DNA of 64,000 nucleotides from Streptomyces xanthophaeus (GTDB lineage Bacteria; Actinomycetota; Actinomycetes; Streptomycetales; Streptomycetaceae): NCBI RefSeq assembly GCF_030440515.1, contig NZ_CP076543.1, positions 744,001 to 808,000 of the forward strand, read 5' to 3'. Shown piece by piece: positions 37,634 to 46,210 of this stretch (position 1 is its first letter; each line of letters starts with the position of its first letter). The notes under the pieces were generated by a model. It saw only the letters and a program-made list of their open reading frames with translations, ran no database searches and was not told where the DNA came from. The position numbers and the translations under genes were made by a program.

Positions 37634-39022
37634 ATGAGACACCCCTTCCGCCCGCCCCTGGGCGCCACCCTGACCGTGCTCACCGCCACCGCCGTACTCC
37701 TGCCGCCCCTGGCCACCGCCGTCCACGCCGCACCGGGCGAACAGCCCGTGGCCGTCCTCAACGGTGACTTCGCCGAGCCCGCCATGAAGGGCGATGGCCC
37801 CACCACCGTCACCATCGACAACTGGACCGGCGCCAACCAGCGTTACTCGCCGGCCGCCTCCGGCCGTACCGGCACCTACCACGCCGTCGCCCTGCAGAAG
37901 GACGGCAACACCCTGCGGCAACGACTGCGCGGAGTGCGCGCCGGAGCCCGGGTCACCGTCACCTACGAGGACAGCCCCGCCGTCTCCAAGGAGTGCGTGG
38001 CCGCCGACGTCGACAGCGGGCAGCCCTACACCGTCGAGGGCAGCGGCGGACCGGTCCAGGCGGTGACCACCGCCCCCGACACCGGCCGAGTCAAGGGCAC
38101 ACCCGGCACCGGCAAGTGGACCGGCCGCACCTACGCGTTCACCGCCGCCGAGAGCGATCCCGCGCTCACCTTCACCTCGAAGGTCACCGGCACCAAAACG
38201 CACCTCACCTGCACCCCGATGATCGCCGCCGTCCGTGCGGTGGAGGTGCCCCCGGCCGTCGACCAGACCGTCGACCGGACCGCGCTCGGCACGTCCGAGG
38301 CGTTCAAGGGCAACGAACGCGAGAAGTCCCTGCACAACGCGGCGGCCGCCTGCAACGGCGAGAACGCCTGCACCTTCCGCCCCGACAAGCGGACTTCCTT
38401 CCGCTACTTCGGCCAGGCCCGCGTCATCGGCGAGACGTTCGTCAACTGCACCCGCAACCCGCTGGAACACACCCGCGTCCTGAACTACTCCGAACGCAGC
38501 CACGACAGCATCGCCCAGACCTACACCGACGCGAACCTCGCCCTGGAAGAGGTCGCCCGCCTACCCACCACCGGCGACCGCGCCGAGGACGTCAAGCGGA
38601 TCAAGGCGCGTCCGATGGCCACCCAGTTCGCCCTCGCCTACGAGAAGACCTGGCAGCGGCCCTGGCAGTGGTTCAGCAGCGACCAGCGCCAGGTCAACGA
38701 GAAGATCATGCCCGGCGAGGTCAGCTGGGTCGAACTCCAGCCCAGCAGGGAACGGGTGGAGGGCTGGTTCGTCAGCAACAAGGAGGACTACCGCCTCCAC
38801 GCGGTCATCGACGGCCCCTCCCGCGCCGTGCCCGACCGGCTCATGCAACGCACCGGCCCGATGACCGAGACCGAGAAGCAGCGCTGCGTCGCCGACCGCC
38901 CCACGACCACCACCCCCGTCGGCGCGGGCACCCCCGCCTCCTCCGCCGACAAGGGTCTCCAGGAGATCCCCACTCCGACCGCCCCGGGAAGCCGCGCGGC
39001 CACCACCGTCCCGCTCGGCTGA
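37634..39022 (+). CDS. Secreted protein: lectin-like module plus aerolysin/ETX-like domain
   Basis: 462 residues. Signal peptide ends near VHA-APG. Residues about 38-205 look like a galactose-binding or DUF642 jelly roll (VLNGDFAEP, IDNWTGAN, LRQRLRGVRAGARVTVTYED, TLTF...). Residues about 235-400 repeat the domain of the previous gene: Cys240, Cys246 (CTFR), Cys272 (VNCTRN; 26 residues after CTFR Cys, exactly as upstream), FALAYEKTW at 332-340, IMPGEVSWVELQ, and VEGWFVSNK. The tail is Thr/Pro-rich. The pair could be a two-component secreted toxin or adhesin with a glycan-binding subunit. No lipobox. Confidence 0.75.
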   Translation: MRHPFRPPLGATLTVLTATAVLLPPLATAVHAAPGEQPVAVLNGDFAEPAMKGDGPTTVTIDNWTGANQRYSPAASGRTGTYHAVALQKDGNTLRQRLRGVRAGARVTVTYEDSPAVSKECVAADVDSGQPYTVEGSGGPVQAVTTAPDTGRVKGTPGTGKWTGRTYAFTAAESDPALTFTSKVTGTKTHLTCTPMIAAVRAVEVPPAVDQTVDRTALGTSEAFKGNEREKSLHNAAAACNGENACTFRPDKRTSFRYFGQARVIGETFVNCTRNPLEHTRVLNYSERSHDSIAQTYTDANLALEEVARLPTTGDRAEDVKRIKARPMATQFALAYEKTWQRPWQWFSSDQRQVNEKIMPGEVSWVELQPSRERVEGWFVSNKEDYRLHAVIDGPSRAVPDRLMQRTGPMTETEKQRCVADRPTTTTPVGAGTPASSADKGLQEIPTPTAPGSRAATTVPLG

Positions 39023-39033
39023 GCCCCCCGGGC

Positions 39034-39070
39034 GCGGCAGGGCGGCGGCCCGCGCCGCCGTCCCTGCCGC
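39034..39070 (+). terminator. Terminator after secreted cassette
   Basis: Stem of 15 bp with one bulged T (39034-39048 with 39055-39070) and a 6-nt loop, 11 bp after the stop of the third cassette gene. Confidence 0.8.
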
Positions 39071-39136
39071 AGCCCGGTCGGATACTCGCGGAAAATGAGC
39101 GGAAGCGACCGGTCCGCGTCTGTCAGACTTCCCGGC

Positions 39137-39388
39137 ATGTCAGATGATGATCTCGGGATGAGCGACGACAAGGCGGCCGCCGCGGAACGCTGTTGGCCCG
39201 AAGCCGACCCACTGATCCTGGCCGGTCGGATGCTGCCCGCCCTGAAGAAGATCATGGAAACCTTCCACGTCAACATCCGCGACGGACTGGACCTGATGAA
39301 CGAGCGGTACGACAAGCTCGCGCGCGAACAGCCGGAGAACATCGAGCCAGACTTCTGGGAGTACTACCGCGGCCCCGGGCCCGCGTAA
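39137..39388 (+). CDS. Hypothetical protein (83 aa)
   Basis: Small acidic, helical soluble protein (ADPLILAGRMLPALKKIMETFHVNIRDGLDLMNERYDKLAREQP). ATG 39137 is preferred. ATG 39095 and ATG 39158 are alternatives and none has a strong ribosome site. The sequence from ILAGRM to FWEYYRG looks well formed and is unlikely to be a shadow. No family recognised. Confidence 0.6.
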   Translation: MSDDDLGMSDDKAAAAERCWPEADPLILAGRMLPALKKIMETFHVNIRDGLDLMNERYDKLAREQPENIEPDFWEYYRGPGPA

Positions 39389-39509
39389 CCGGGTGGAGGG
39401 GCCTTGTCGGCTGCCCGACCGGGTAGACGTACCAGGTGCGCACACTCCCCTACGCGCCTTGAAGGCCCCCGGCCTGTCAGGGCCGGCCCACCTCCGGCCA
39501 GGGTCGGTC

Positions 39510-40277
39510 TCACAGCCCCTGCGCGGCCCGAAGTCGCTCGATCTGACGGAGAGCGGGAGCCTCGGAAATGCTCGGGTACGGCTCCGGACCCATGGTCGTC
39601 ATGTCGACGATGCACACGCCGACCCGGGCCACGATGCGATCCAGGACTTCGACGGGCTCGGCGGAGCCTTCATCTTCGAAGGTCATCCGGATGTGGATCG
39701 TGTCCTCGGGGAACCCTGCTTTGTCGAGGTCCTCGTACCGCGCGGTCGCCTTGCGTTCGTCGGAGTCGTCCGAGGGGCACGCGGCGACGGCCGTGCGCAG
39801 CTGGGCGAAGGCCGTCGCGGCCCCTGTCCCCGTGTAGGACGCGAGGAACGTCATCTGCGGGCTCCCGGGTTCGCCGGAGTCGAAGGTCTGGGAGACGGCG
39901 GCCTGCGCACCCTTCTGCCTGAGCAGCTCCCACATGGTGGGGCACGGGGCCGACGACGCTTCCGTCCGGGGCAGAGGTCTCAGCTCGGAGGAGTCCAGGT
40001 CCCGGATGCCGCGCTCGGGGTCCGGGACCCCGGCGGCCTCGCCCGGCTGCAGCGCGAGCTCCCGCAGCCGCGGGGCGTCGGGTATGGCGCCGGCCGCCCC
40101 GCGCGTCGGCAAGGGAACGGAAGAGGACGGCGCCGGATCGGTCTGCGGCGCCGAGGGGGCCTTCTGCGTCCCTGCCGGTGCCTGTCCGGCCGTCACGGAT
40201 GCCTGACCGCCGGAGCACGCGGAGAGCACGAGGCAGCCGGCGGCCACCATCAGGACGGAGACATGGCGCTTGAGCAT
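39510..40277 (-). CDS. Lipoprotein of unknown function
   Basis: 255 residues. Signal peptide MLKRHVSVLMVAAGCLV ends in a lipobox LSAC with the lipid-modified Cys21. A Pro/Ala/Thr-rich linker of about 45 residues is followed by a folded domain containing PCPTMWELLRQKGAQAAVSQTF, MTFLASYTGTGAATAFAQLRTAVAACPSD and IVARVGVCIVDMTTMG. The pattern resembles Streptomyces lipoproteins with a sensor-like (PknH-like) extracellular fold, but the match is not certain. It lies opposite to both neighbours. Confidence 0.75.
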   Translation of the reverse strand: MLKRHVSVLMVAAGCLVLSACSGGQASVTAGQAPAGTQKAPSAPQTDPAPSSSVPLPTRGAAGAIPDAPRLRELALQPGEAAGVPDPERGIRDLDSSELRPLPRTEASSAPCPTMWELLRQKGAQAAVSQTFDSGEPGSPQMTFLASYTGTGAATAFAQLRTAVAACPSDDSDERKATARYEDLDKAGFPEDTIHIRMTFEDEGSAEPVEVLDRIVARVGVCIVDMTTMGPEPYPSISEAPALRQIERLRAAQGL

Positions 40278-40430
40278 GAGTGAAGCCCCCCGGTGACAAG
40301 TCGATCAGGATGATCCACCCCGAACAGTAGCCGTGCCCCCTGGCGTATCTCCGACGGCCTTCGGGGCCGCCCGATCCCCGCCTGCGCCCGCTCGGCGACC
40401 CCGATCACACGGCCGACCGAAAAACTGTTT

Positions 40431-40447
40431 CACAATTGACAGTTGTG
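40431..40447. promoter_or_regulatory. Near-palindrome CACAATTG-A-CAGTTGTG
   Basis: 17-bp site with one mismatched pair, 20 bp before the start of the copper-cluster membrane protein. Likely operator of a metal or stress repressor. The regulator is not in view. Confidence 0.55.
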
Positions 40448-40467
40448 GGATCGCCGCGAGGGGGGCG

Positions 40468-41169
40468 GTGGATGATGAGCGCGACATGGCCGGAGCCCGT
40501 ACACGGATGCGCTCGTGTCCGCAGCCTGCCGGGCGGAGCGGACAGTGGCTGCGGGCTGCCGTGTTCACGCTGCTCAGCTCGGTGTTGGCCGTCGTGGCCC
40601 ATCACCTGGCCTCGGAGGATCCGGTGTCCTGGTGGCGGGCGGCGGTCGGGGTTCTGGCCGTCTTCGCCCTCGCGTGGCCGGCGGCCCGTCCGTCCCTGCC
40701 CGGTCGGTACGTGCTTGCGGCGACCGGGCTGGCTCAGCTGCTCCTGCACGGGGCTCTGTCCCTGCCGAGCCATGTACGCCACGGGCACGCCGTAGCGCAC
40801 GGCGGTGTGCTGCGGGAGATCGGGCACACCCCACACCATGCGGCGTGGGCCATGGCGGCGGCCCACTGCGTGGCCACGTGCTCGATGGCTCTGCTGATGT
40901 ACCGCGCGGACGAGGTGCTGAGCCGTCTGCCGGAGACGGTGGGCCGCTGGGCCCAGGCGGCGGTGGCGCTCGCCGCCGCGGCTTTCGGTACGGGCCGCCG
41001 GCCGTGGTTCCGGCCTGGTCTGCGGGCGGTACCCGTCGCGCTCGGCGGGCTCGCCGTACGGCCGGCGGTGATGACCATGCTCTGTCACGCGGTGGTGCGC
41101 CGGGGGCCTCCTGCCGGAGGTGCAGGAGACGTTCCCCTGATCCTGGCCGGCTCTTCACCCGCGGGGTGA
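40468..41169 (+). CDS. His-rich membrane protein of copper cluster
   Basis: 233 residues from GTG 40468 (GAGGGGGG site); ATG 40486 is an alternative. About five transmembrane helices (LRAAVFTLLSSVLAVVAHHLA, WWRAAVGVLAVFALAWPAA, YVLAATGLAQLLLHGALSL, WAMAAAHCVATCSMALLMY, and a later one). Histidines are concentrated in an extracytoplasmic loop (SHVRHGHAVAHGG, HTPHHAAW) and would suit metal binding. It lies 34 bp before ycnI and near copCD, so a role in copper handling is inferred. No formal family recognised. Confidence 0.75.
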   Translation: MDDERDMAGARTRMRSCPQPAGRSGQWLRAAVFTLLSSVLAVVAHHLASEDPVSWWRAAVGVLAVFALAWPAARPSLPGRYVLAATGLAQLLLHGALSLPSHVRHGHAVAHGGVLREIGHTPHHAAWAMAAAHCVATCSMALLMYRADEVLSRLPETVGRWAQAAVALAAAAFGTGRRPWFRPGLRAVPVALGGLAVRPAVMTMLCHAVVRRGPPAGGAGDVPLILAGSSPAG

Positions 41170-41203
41170 GGCCCGTGCCGCGTACCGAGAGGGTTTCTCC
41201 ATC

Positions 41204-41947
41204 ATGAACAGGTCACACACCCATCTGCCGTTCTCCAGGACGGCCTTTGCGGTCGCCGGCGCCCTGGTGGTCCTGGGCGTGGCTGCCGGGCCGGCCGCCG
41301 CGCACGCCGAGGTCACCGCCTCCGATCCGCGCGCCCTCGCCGAGAACGTCACACTGTCCTTCACCTCCGAGGCGGAGTCGGACACCGCAGGCATCGCGGA
41401 GTTGAAGGTGGTCCTCCCGAAGGGCATCGCTCCGGACGCCGTGACGCTCAAGGACGCTCCCAAGGAGTGGAAGCTGACGGCCACACCGGACGGGTACGCG
41501 ATCGGTGGCCCGGCTCTGGCCACCGGCACCGATGCCGAGTACAGCATCACCGTGCGCCAGCTGCCCGACGAGAAGTCCCTGGTCTTCAAGACTCTGGAGA
41601 CCTACGGCGACGGAAAGGTCTCGCGCTGGATCGAGGTGCCCACCGGCGGCGAGAAGGTCGACAACCCGGCTCCCGTGCTCGAGCTGAAGGCGGCGGCCCC
41701 CGGGGCGAAGCCGATCGCCCCGAGCCCCTCGCCGTCTCCGACGCCGAGCGCCGCCCCGTCCGTCCAGCCGTCGGGGGCGCCGTCCGCTCCCGTCGCGTCC
41801 GACGGCGCGCAGGCGACGGGCGAGGCGGGGGCCGAGGCCGAGGCGGGCGACAGCACCGGCGCCGTCGCCGGCGCGGTTGCGGTCGTGCTCCTGCTCGTCG
41901 CGGTCGGCACCTTCTGGTGGGTGCGTCGCAGCCGTAGCCGAGCCTGA
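41204..41947 (+). CDS. YcnI/DUF1775 copper-binding membrane protein
   Basis: 247 residues. The signal peptide ends at AAA-HAEV, giving the mature N-terminal His that binds Cu(II) in YcnI proteins. The DUF1775 domain (about 34-160) has HAEVTASDPRALAENVTLSF, the conserved W in APKEWKLT and LPDEKSLVFKTLETYGDGKVSRWIE. A Pro/Ser-rich stalk and a C-terminal transmembrane helix (AVAVVLLLVAVGTFWWV) anchor it outside the cell. Usually found with CopC/CopD and SCO1, as here. Confidence 0.93.
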   Translation: MNRSHTHLPFSRTAFAVAGALVVLGVAAGPAAAHAEVTASDPRALAENVTLSFTSEAESDTAGIAELKVVLPKGIAPDAVTLKDAPKEWKLTATPDGYAIGGPALATGTDAEYSITVRQLPDEKSLVFKTLETYGDGKVSRWIEVPTGGEKVDNPAPVLELKAAAPGAKPIAPSPSPSPTPSAAPSVQPSGAPSAPVASDGAQATGEAGAEAEAGDSTGAVAGAVAVVLLLVAVGTFWWVRRSRSRA

Positions 41948-41950
41948 CCG

Positions 41951-42002
41951 GCGCGATCGGGGCCGGCACGCGGCTCACGCCGTGCTCCGGCCCCGATCGC
42001 GC
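41951..42002. terminator. Bidirectional terminator
   Basis: 16-bp outer stem (41951-41966 with 41987-42002) with a nested CACG/CGTG stem, between convergent ycnI and copCD genes. Confidence 0.88.
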
Positions 42003-42032
42003 GCGGGTCCCGTGCGCGCTTGCTCCTCCTGC

Positions 42033-42060
42033 GACGACTACGTGATGACGACTACGTGAT
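42033..42060. repeat. 14-bp tandem duplication over the copCD stop
   Basis: GACGACTACGTGAT occurs twice in direct succession. The TAG stop of the CopC-CopD gene (complement of 42052-42054) lies in the copy at 42047-42060; the other copy is just downstream of the gene. A recent slippage duplication. Confidence 0.85.
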
Positions 42061-43968
42061 GCGGACGGTCTCGCGCACGGTGACCTGGTCGATGTCGGTG
42101 GTGCGCACGGTGATGTTCAGGGTCCAGACGCCGGGCATGGGCAGCTGCAGGTCGTAGGTGGCCCAGTACCCCTTCTGGTTCTTGAGCTTGGCGTCCAGTG
42201 GGCCGATTCCGAGTTCTTCCTGGGTGAGGGTGAGGCGGAGTTCGGGGACGGTGGCGAGGCCGCCGTCCGCGGTGAACACGACGGCTTCGACGGTGTTCTC
42301 GCCGACGCGTCCCGGGGCCAGCGTGATCTGTACCGCGCCGTGCTGGTTGGCCGTCCCCATGTCGAACGGGACCGTGACCACCTTCGTCTGCGGCTCCTGA
42401 GCCGTGGCCGCCGTCGCCGCCGTGGCCGTGTCGGCGGCGCGGCTGGGCTGGGTTCCGGTGAGCAAGGTCGTGATCGCCAGGACCACGACACCGAGCACGG
42501 CTTCGACCGCCACCGTGCGCCGCAGGCTGCGCCGGTATCCGTCGGCGTCGAAGACGGGCGGCCCGGTAGCGTCCCCCGGCCCACCCCCGGCGGGTGCGTC
42601 GGGCGTACCGCTGTGGTCGGGCGTGACGGGGGAAGGCGGCGCGCCGCCCGTCCGTACGGCGCTCACCAGCTCGGGCTCGGGCACCGCCTGCGGTTCCGCG
42701 GCCGGTGGCGCCTGGTGAACGAGCCGGGCCGTCCAACGGCGGGAGAAGGACGCTGCGCACAGCACGAGAACCACGGCGGCGATCTTCACCGCGAGCGTCC
42801 TGCCGTACGACGTGGTGGACAGCGCCTCCCACGAGCCGACCTGTCGCCAGGACTGGTACATCCCCGTGCCGACCAGTACGGCGACGGCGGTGAAGGCCAG
42901 GGTGGAGAACCGGCCGATCGCGGACGCCGGGATGTCGCGGCTGCCGGGCCCCCGACGCCTCAGGAGGACCGCCAGCGTGATCAGGCCGCCCAGCCAGACC
43001 CCCATGGCCAGCAGGTGCAGCACGGCGACCGGAATGGCCAGCGGCACCTGGATGCCGGCGGAGGCATGTTCCGCGGAGGCCCAGGTGAAGGCGAGGGCCA
43101 GGGCGAGAACCGCTCCGCCCGGGCGGACGCCGGCTCCGAGGTCCCTCGGTGGCGATCCGTCGTCGTCACGGTCGAGCCGTAGGGCCGGCCGCCTCAGCAG
43201 CACCGCGGCGACCGCGAGCAGTACGAGCCGCGCGATCAGTGCGATGCCGGGCCTCCCGGTGACGGTCCGGCCCAGCTGAGACGGGTCGAACGCCGATGTC
43301 AGCTCGCCGGCCGTTTCGTACGGGCCGCGCAGCAGCAACAGGGCGACGGTGGACGCCACCAGTGCCGCCCAGCCCACGGCCAGCAGTCTGCGTACGGGGC
43401 GGACCGCTCCCGCGGTGGGCCAGCACACGAGGACGAAGGCGGCAGCTCCGACCAGAAGAGCGAGCCCGCTGTAGGCGACGTAGCGGAAGAAGCCGTACAG
43501 GCGGCCGGCCGCGGTGTCCTCGGGTGAGCCGGTCGCCACCACGGCGGTGGTGCCGGACGGTTGACCGATGGAGAAGACGAACGCGCCCGAGATCGGGTGG
43601 CCGTCGGCGGAGACGACGCGCCAGGCCACCGTGTAGGTGCCCCGGGGGAGCTTGTCGGGCAGCTCCACCCGCGCGGTGTTCTCCTTGCCGTCCGCGTGCT
43701 GGGCCGGGCGCGGGTTGGCGCGCTCGTTCTCCGGAGACAGCACTCTCAGTGAGTCCTCGGAGAAGCTGACCGACTCGGTGAAGGTGAGGGTGAGCTGTTT
43801 CGGAGCCGTCTCCAGGACGCTGCCTTCCGCAGGATCGGAGCCGCTGAGGCCGGCGTGCGCGAAGGCGGGGCCCGCACCGCCGAGGATCAGGGCGAACAGG
43901 GCGAACAGGGCGGCGACCAGCGCCAGGACGGTCGGCGACGTCCTCGCGGGAGGTGATCCGGTGTGCAT
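42052..43968 (-). CDS. CopC-CopD fusion copper-resistance protein
   Basis: 638 residues. Signal peptide ends FA-HAGL, leaving the N-terminal His of the CopC cupredoxin-like domain (about 37-135, with LTLTFTESVSFSEDSLRVLSP and VVSADGHPISGAFVFSIG carrying the second His site). A CopD membrane domain of about eight helices (about 165-400) follows. After a Pro/Ala linker come another helix and a YtkA-like C-terminal beta domain (about 520-638). Such fusions bind periplasmic-side Cu(II) and mediate its uptake or tolerance. The start at ATG 43968 fits the signal peptide. Confidence 0.93.
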   Translation of the reverse strand: MHTGSPPARTSPTVLALVAALFALFALILGGAGPAFAHAGLSGSDPAEGSVLETAPKQLTLTFTESVSFSEDSLRVLSPENERANPRPAQHADGKENTARVELPDKLPRGTYTVAWRVVSADGHPISGAFVFSIGQPSGTTAVVATGSPEDTAAGRLYGFFRYVAYSGLALLVGAAAFVLVCWPTAGAVRPVRRLLAVGWAALVASTVALLLLRGPYETAGELTSAFDPSQLGRTVTGRPGIALIARLVLLAVAAVLLRRPALRLDRDDDGSPPRDLGAGVRPGGAVLALALAFTWASAEHASAGIQVPLAIPVAVLHLLAMGVWLGGLITLAVLLRRRGPGSRDIPASAIGRFSTLAFTAVAVLVGTGMYQSWRQVGSWEALSTTSYGRTLAVKIAAVVLVLCAASFSRRWTARLVHQAPPAAEPQAVPEPELVSAVRTGGAPPSPVTPDHSGTPDAPAGGGPGDATGPPVFDADGYRRSLRRTVAVEAVLGVVVLAITTLLTGTQPSRAADTATAATAATAQEPQTKVVTVPFDMGTANQHGAVQITLAPGRVGENTVEAVVFTADGGLATVPELRLTLTQEELGIGPLDAKLKNQKGYWATYDLQLPMPGVWTLNITVRTTDIDQVTVRETVRIT

Positions 43969-44312
43969 GAACAGTCAGTCTCCGAAGTGGCGGTCGTCAG
44001 CGGCGGCACCGCCGCCCGGAACTCGGTCCTGCGGGGCAGCGGTCGGACGGTAGGGCTCACCGGGGCGACAGGAGGGACTCGGACAGGGCCGCAGGTCATG
44101 ACGGGATGTGGACGATAGTGCTGCCGGCCTCGGGACGGAGATGCTTAAGCAACTTCGGCTAAAGGGCGGCACGGAACGGCTCAGCCCGGGGCGCGTTCCT
44201 GTATGGAGCAGGCGGGCGGGGCGGGCGGGGCGGACCGGGCGGGCGGGGCCCGCCGATCAGCCCGGGCCGCAGCGTCCGTCCGCGAGGGTTCGGCCGACCG
44301 CCCGTGCCGTCC
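43969..44312. other. Intergenic region, G-rich
   Basis: About 340 bp between copCD and the CorA gene. A G-run tract at 44215-44260 (repeated GGCGGGGCGG words) could form a quadruplex on the plus strand. Region 44105-44165 is less GC-rich and may hold the copCD promoter. No gene supported. Confidence 0.5.
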
Positions 44313-45368
44313 TCACTTCGTGGTGGCTGCCGGGGCGTGCCGGCCGACGCGGCTCACCTCGGGTATCGGCGGTGTCGGCCGGCCTCGGCGTCGGCGCAGC
44401 CAGACGTACAGCATCAGGCAGGGCAGGAGCACCCCGAGGACGGTGAGGGTGAGGAACGCCGTGAAGCTGCTGATGTGGGTCACCAGCCAGCCGAAATTCT
44501 GCCCGAAGAAGCCGACCACGAAGGACAGGGGGAGGAACACGCTCGCGAGGATCGTCAGGCGTTCCATCGTGGCGCTCTGGCGAAGGTTGATCTTGTTCTG
44601 CTCTACGGAGATCACCGCGATGTTCGCTTCCAGGACGGTGGTCAGGAGGTCGCGTTGGGCGGCGACCTCCTCGTTGACCAGCAGCAGGTGGTCGTGCACG
44701 TCACGCATGTACGGCCGGAGCGCGGGCGGCGTCCTGCCGGGCTGGAGCCGCCGCGTGAGCACGGCGAGCAGCGGGTGCACGGCCCGGTAGAAGTCGGTGG
44801 CCTCGCGTCGCAGGGAGTAGATCCGCTCGGTCGGGGCGACCGCCCCGGAGAACACCGTGGCTTCGATCTGCTCGATGTCGCGCTCCAGTTCGCCGACGAC
44901 CGGCGAGTAGCTGTCGACGACCTGGTCGAGGATCGCCCACAGCGTGGAGGCGCTGCCGGCCTTGAGGAGTTCGGGGCGGCTTTCGAGCCGGCTCCGGGCT
45001 TCGTGCAGCTCGCTCGCGATGCCCTGGCGAACGGTGATCACGAAGTGGTCGGCGAGGAAGATGCTGATCTCGCCGGTGTCGATCTCCTCGCGGTCGTCGT
45101 CGTAGCGTGCCGTGCGCAGGATGATCAGCTCGGTGCCGTCCTCGTACTGCTCGGCCTTCGGCCGCAGGTGGAAGGCCGAGGCGTCCTCGACGGCGAGCTC
45201 GTGCAGTCCGAAGATCTCGCGGACCCGGTCCAGTTCCTCGGGGCCCGGTTCGAAAATGCCGAGCCAGACGAATCCACCTTGCCGGCAGCGCGCGGCCGCC
45301 TGTTCCAGTGGCATCGCGCCCTCGTCCTGTCGGCGCCCGTCGCGATAATGTGCGCAGTCGACGATCAT
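44313..45368 (-). CDS. CorA-family divalent-cation channel with GQN signature
   Basis: 351 residues from ATG 45368 (GGAGGAAGG site). The large cytoplasmic N-terminal domain has the CorA alpha/beta fold (LHELAVEDASAFHLRPKAEQYEDG), a long stalk helix, then two C-terminal transmembrane helices. The first (ERLTILASVFLPLSFVVGFF) is followed by GQN where CorA Mg2+ channels have GMN and ZntB has GIN. GxN variants are known and may alter selectivity. The basic C-terminal tail (RRRRGRP) fits. Ion specificity cannot be set from sequence. Confidence 0.9.
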   Translation of the reverse strand: MIVDCAHYRDGRRQDEGAMPLEQAAARCRQGGFVWLGIFEPGPEELDRVREIFGLHELAVEDASAFHLRPKAEQYEDGTELIILRTARYDDDREEIDTGEISIFLADHFVITVRQGIASELHEARSRLESRPELLKAGSASTLWAILDQVVDSYSPVVGELERDIEQIEATVFSGAVAPTERIYSLRREATDFYRAVHPLLAVLTRRLQPGRTPPALRPYMRDVHDHLLLVNEEVAAQRDLLTTVLEANIAVISVEQNKINLRQSATMERLTILASVFLPLSFVVGFFGQNFGWLVTHISSFTAFLTLTVLGVLLPCLMLYVWLRRRRGRPTPPIPEVSRVGRHAPAATTK

Positions 45369-45697
45369 GGCCTTCCTCCTCACGGCCGACCGATGTGCGC
45401 CGCCTCGTGCCCGCCGGGGCGTGGCGCGCCGGACAGGCCTCACAGCAATAGATGCTCCTCCGCCTCGGCCGAGATGTCCTCGCAGCCGACCGCGGTGGCT
45501 TCCCTCCCGGGTCGATTTCGCTGGTCACGGGGAGGTGGGCGCGGATGTGCCCATGGACGCCCGGTGCGGCCGGTGCGCCCGGTGCGGCCGGTGCGGCAGC
45601 GCGATGCTGGTCGGCGGATTCGTCGTGATGCCGGCGGGCCGGTTCACGGGTGGCGGCCGACAGGGCAGCAGCGTGTCCTCGGCCGTCCGCCACGGGC
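45369..45697. other. Intergenic region with short tandem repeat
   Basis: About 330 bp between the CorA and stress-protein genes. Open frames here are low complexity. Four 9-bp units (ccggtgcgg, one variant) occupy 45561-45596. No gene supported. Confidence 0.55.
45561..45596. repeat. 9-bp tandem repeat, four copies
   Basis: Units ccggtgcgg, ccggtgcgc, ccggtgcgg, ccggtgcgg in a non-coding stretch. Confidence 0.8.
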
Positions 45698-46210
45698 TCA
45701 GGGGGCCAGCTCCCGCAGATCCAGCGGAATCCTCCAGACGTTGCGACGGTGCACCGATTCCAGCTCTGCCTGGAGCGGGGACGGCGGAACCGCGAGGACG
45801 GGGCAGGCGGCGTGCGCCATGCAGTAGCGGGCCACCGAGGGGCGGCCGAGGCGGCGCCACACGGTACGGGGTCCCGTGCCGACCACGAGGAGGTCCTCCG
45901 GGTCGCGGGCCGTGTCCACCAGGGCCGCGCCCGGGGTGGCCCGTACCGTGCGGCCCACGAGGGTGACACCGGGACGGACGGCGCCGAAGGCCGTATCGAG
46001 GACCTCGCGCAGTCTTTCGACGGCTGCGGCGCGGCATTGCGCCGCAGCATCGGGCCCGAGGCCGTTGCGGCTCCCGAGTTCGCCGCCCGGCGGCTGCCAG
46101 GCCAGGACGGCCCACAGCTCCGCGTCACGCACCCGGGCCTCTGCGGCGGCCTGGTGCAAGGCGGCCAGACTTCCCGGGGTGCCCGTGGCACCGACCACGA
46201 CTTTCGGCAC
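45698..46210 (-). CDS. Universal stress protein (UspA family)
   Basis: 170 residues from GTG 46210 (GAGGGAAG site); GTG 46237 lacks a ribosome site. One Usp domain: KVVVGATGTPGSLAALHQAAAEA at the N-terminus, TPGAALVDTARDPEDLLVVGTGPRTVWRRLGRPSVARYCMAHAACPVLAVP with the G-2x-G-9x-G-(S/T) type ATP-binding loop near its end. A 25-residue C-terminal extension is unusual (LQAELESVHRRNVWRIPLDLRELAP). Divergent from the SAV_915-like and lysA genes. Confidence 0.88.
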   Translation of the reverse strand: MPKVVVGATGTPGSLAALHQAAAEARVRDAELWAVLAWQPPGGELGSRNGLGPDAAAQCRAAAVERLREVLDTAFGAVRPGVTLVGRTVRATPGAALVDTARDPEDLLVVGTGPRTVWRRLGRPSVARYCMAHAACPVLAVPPSPLQAELESVHRRNVWRIPLDLRELAP

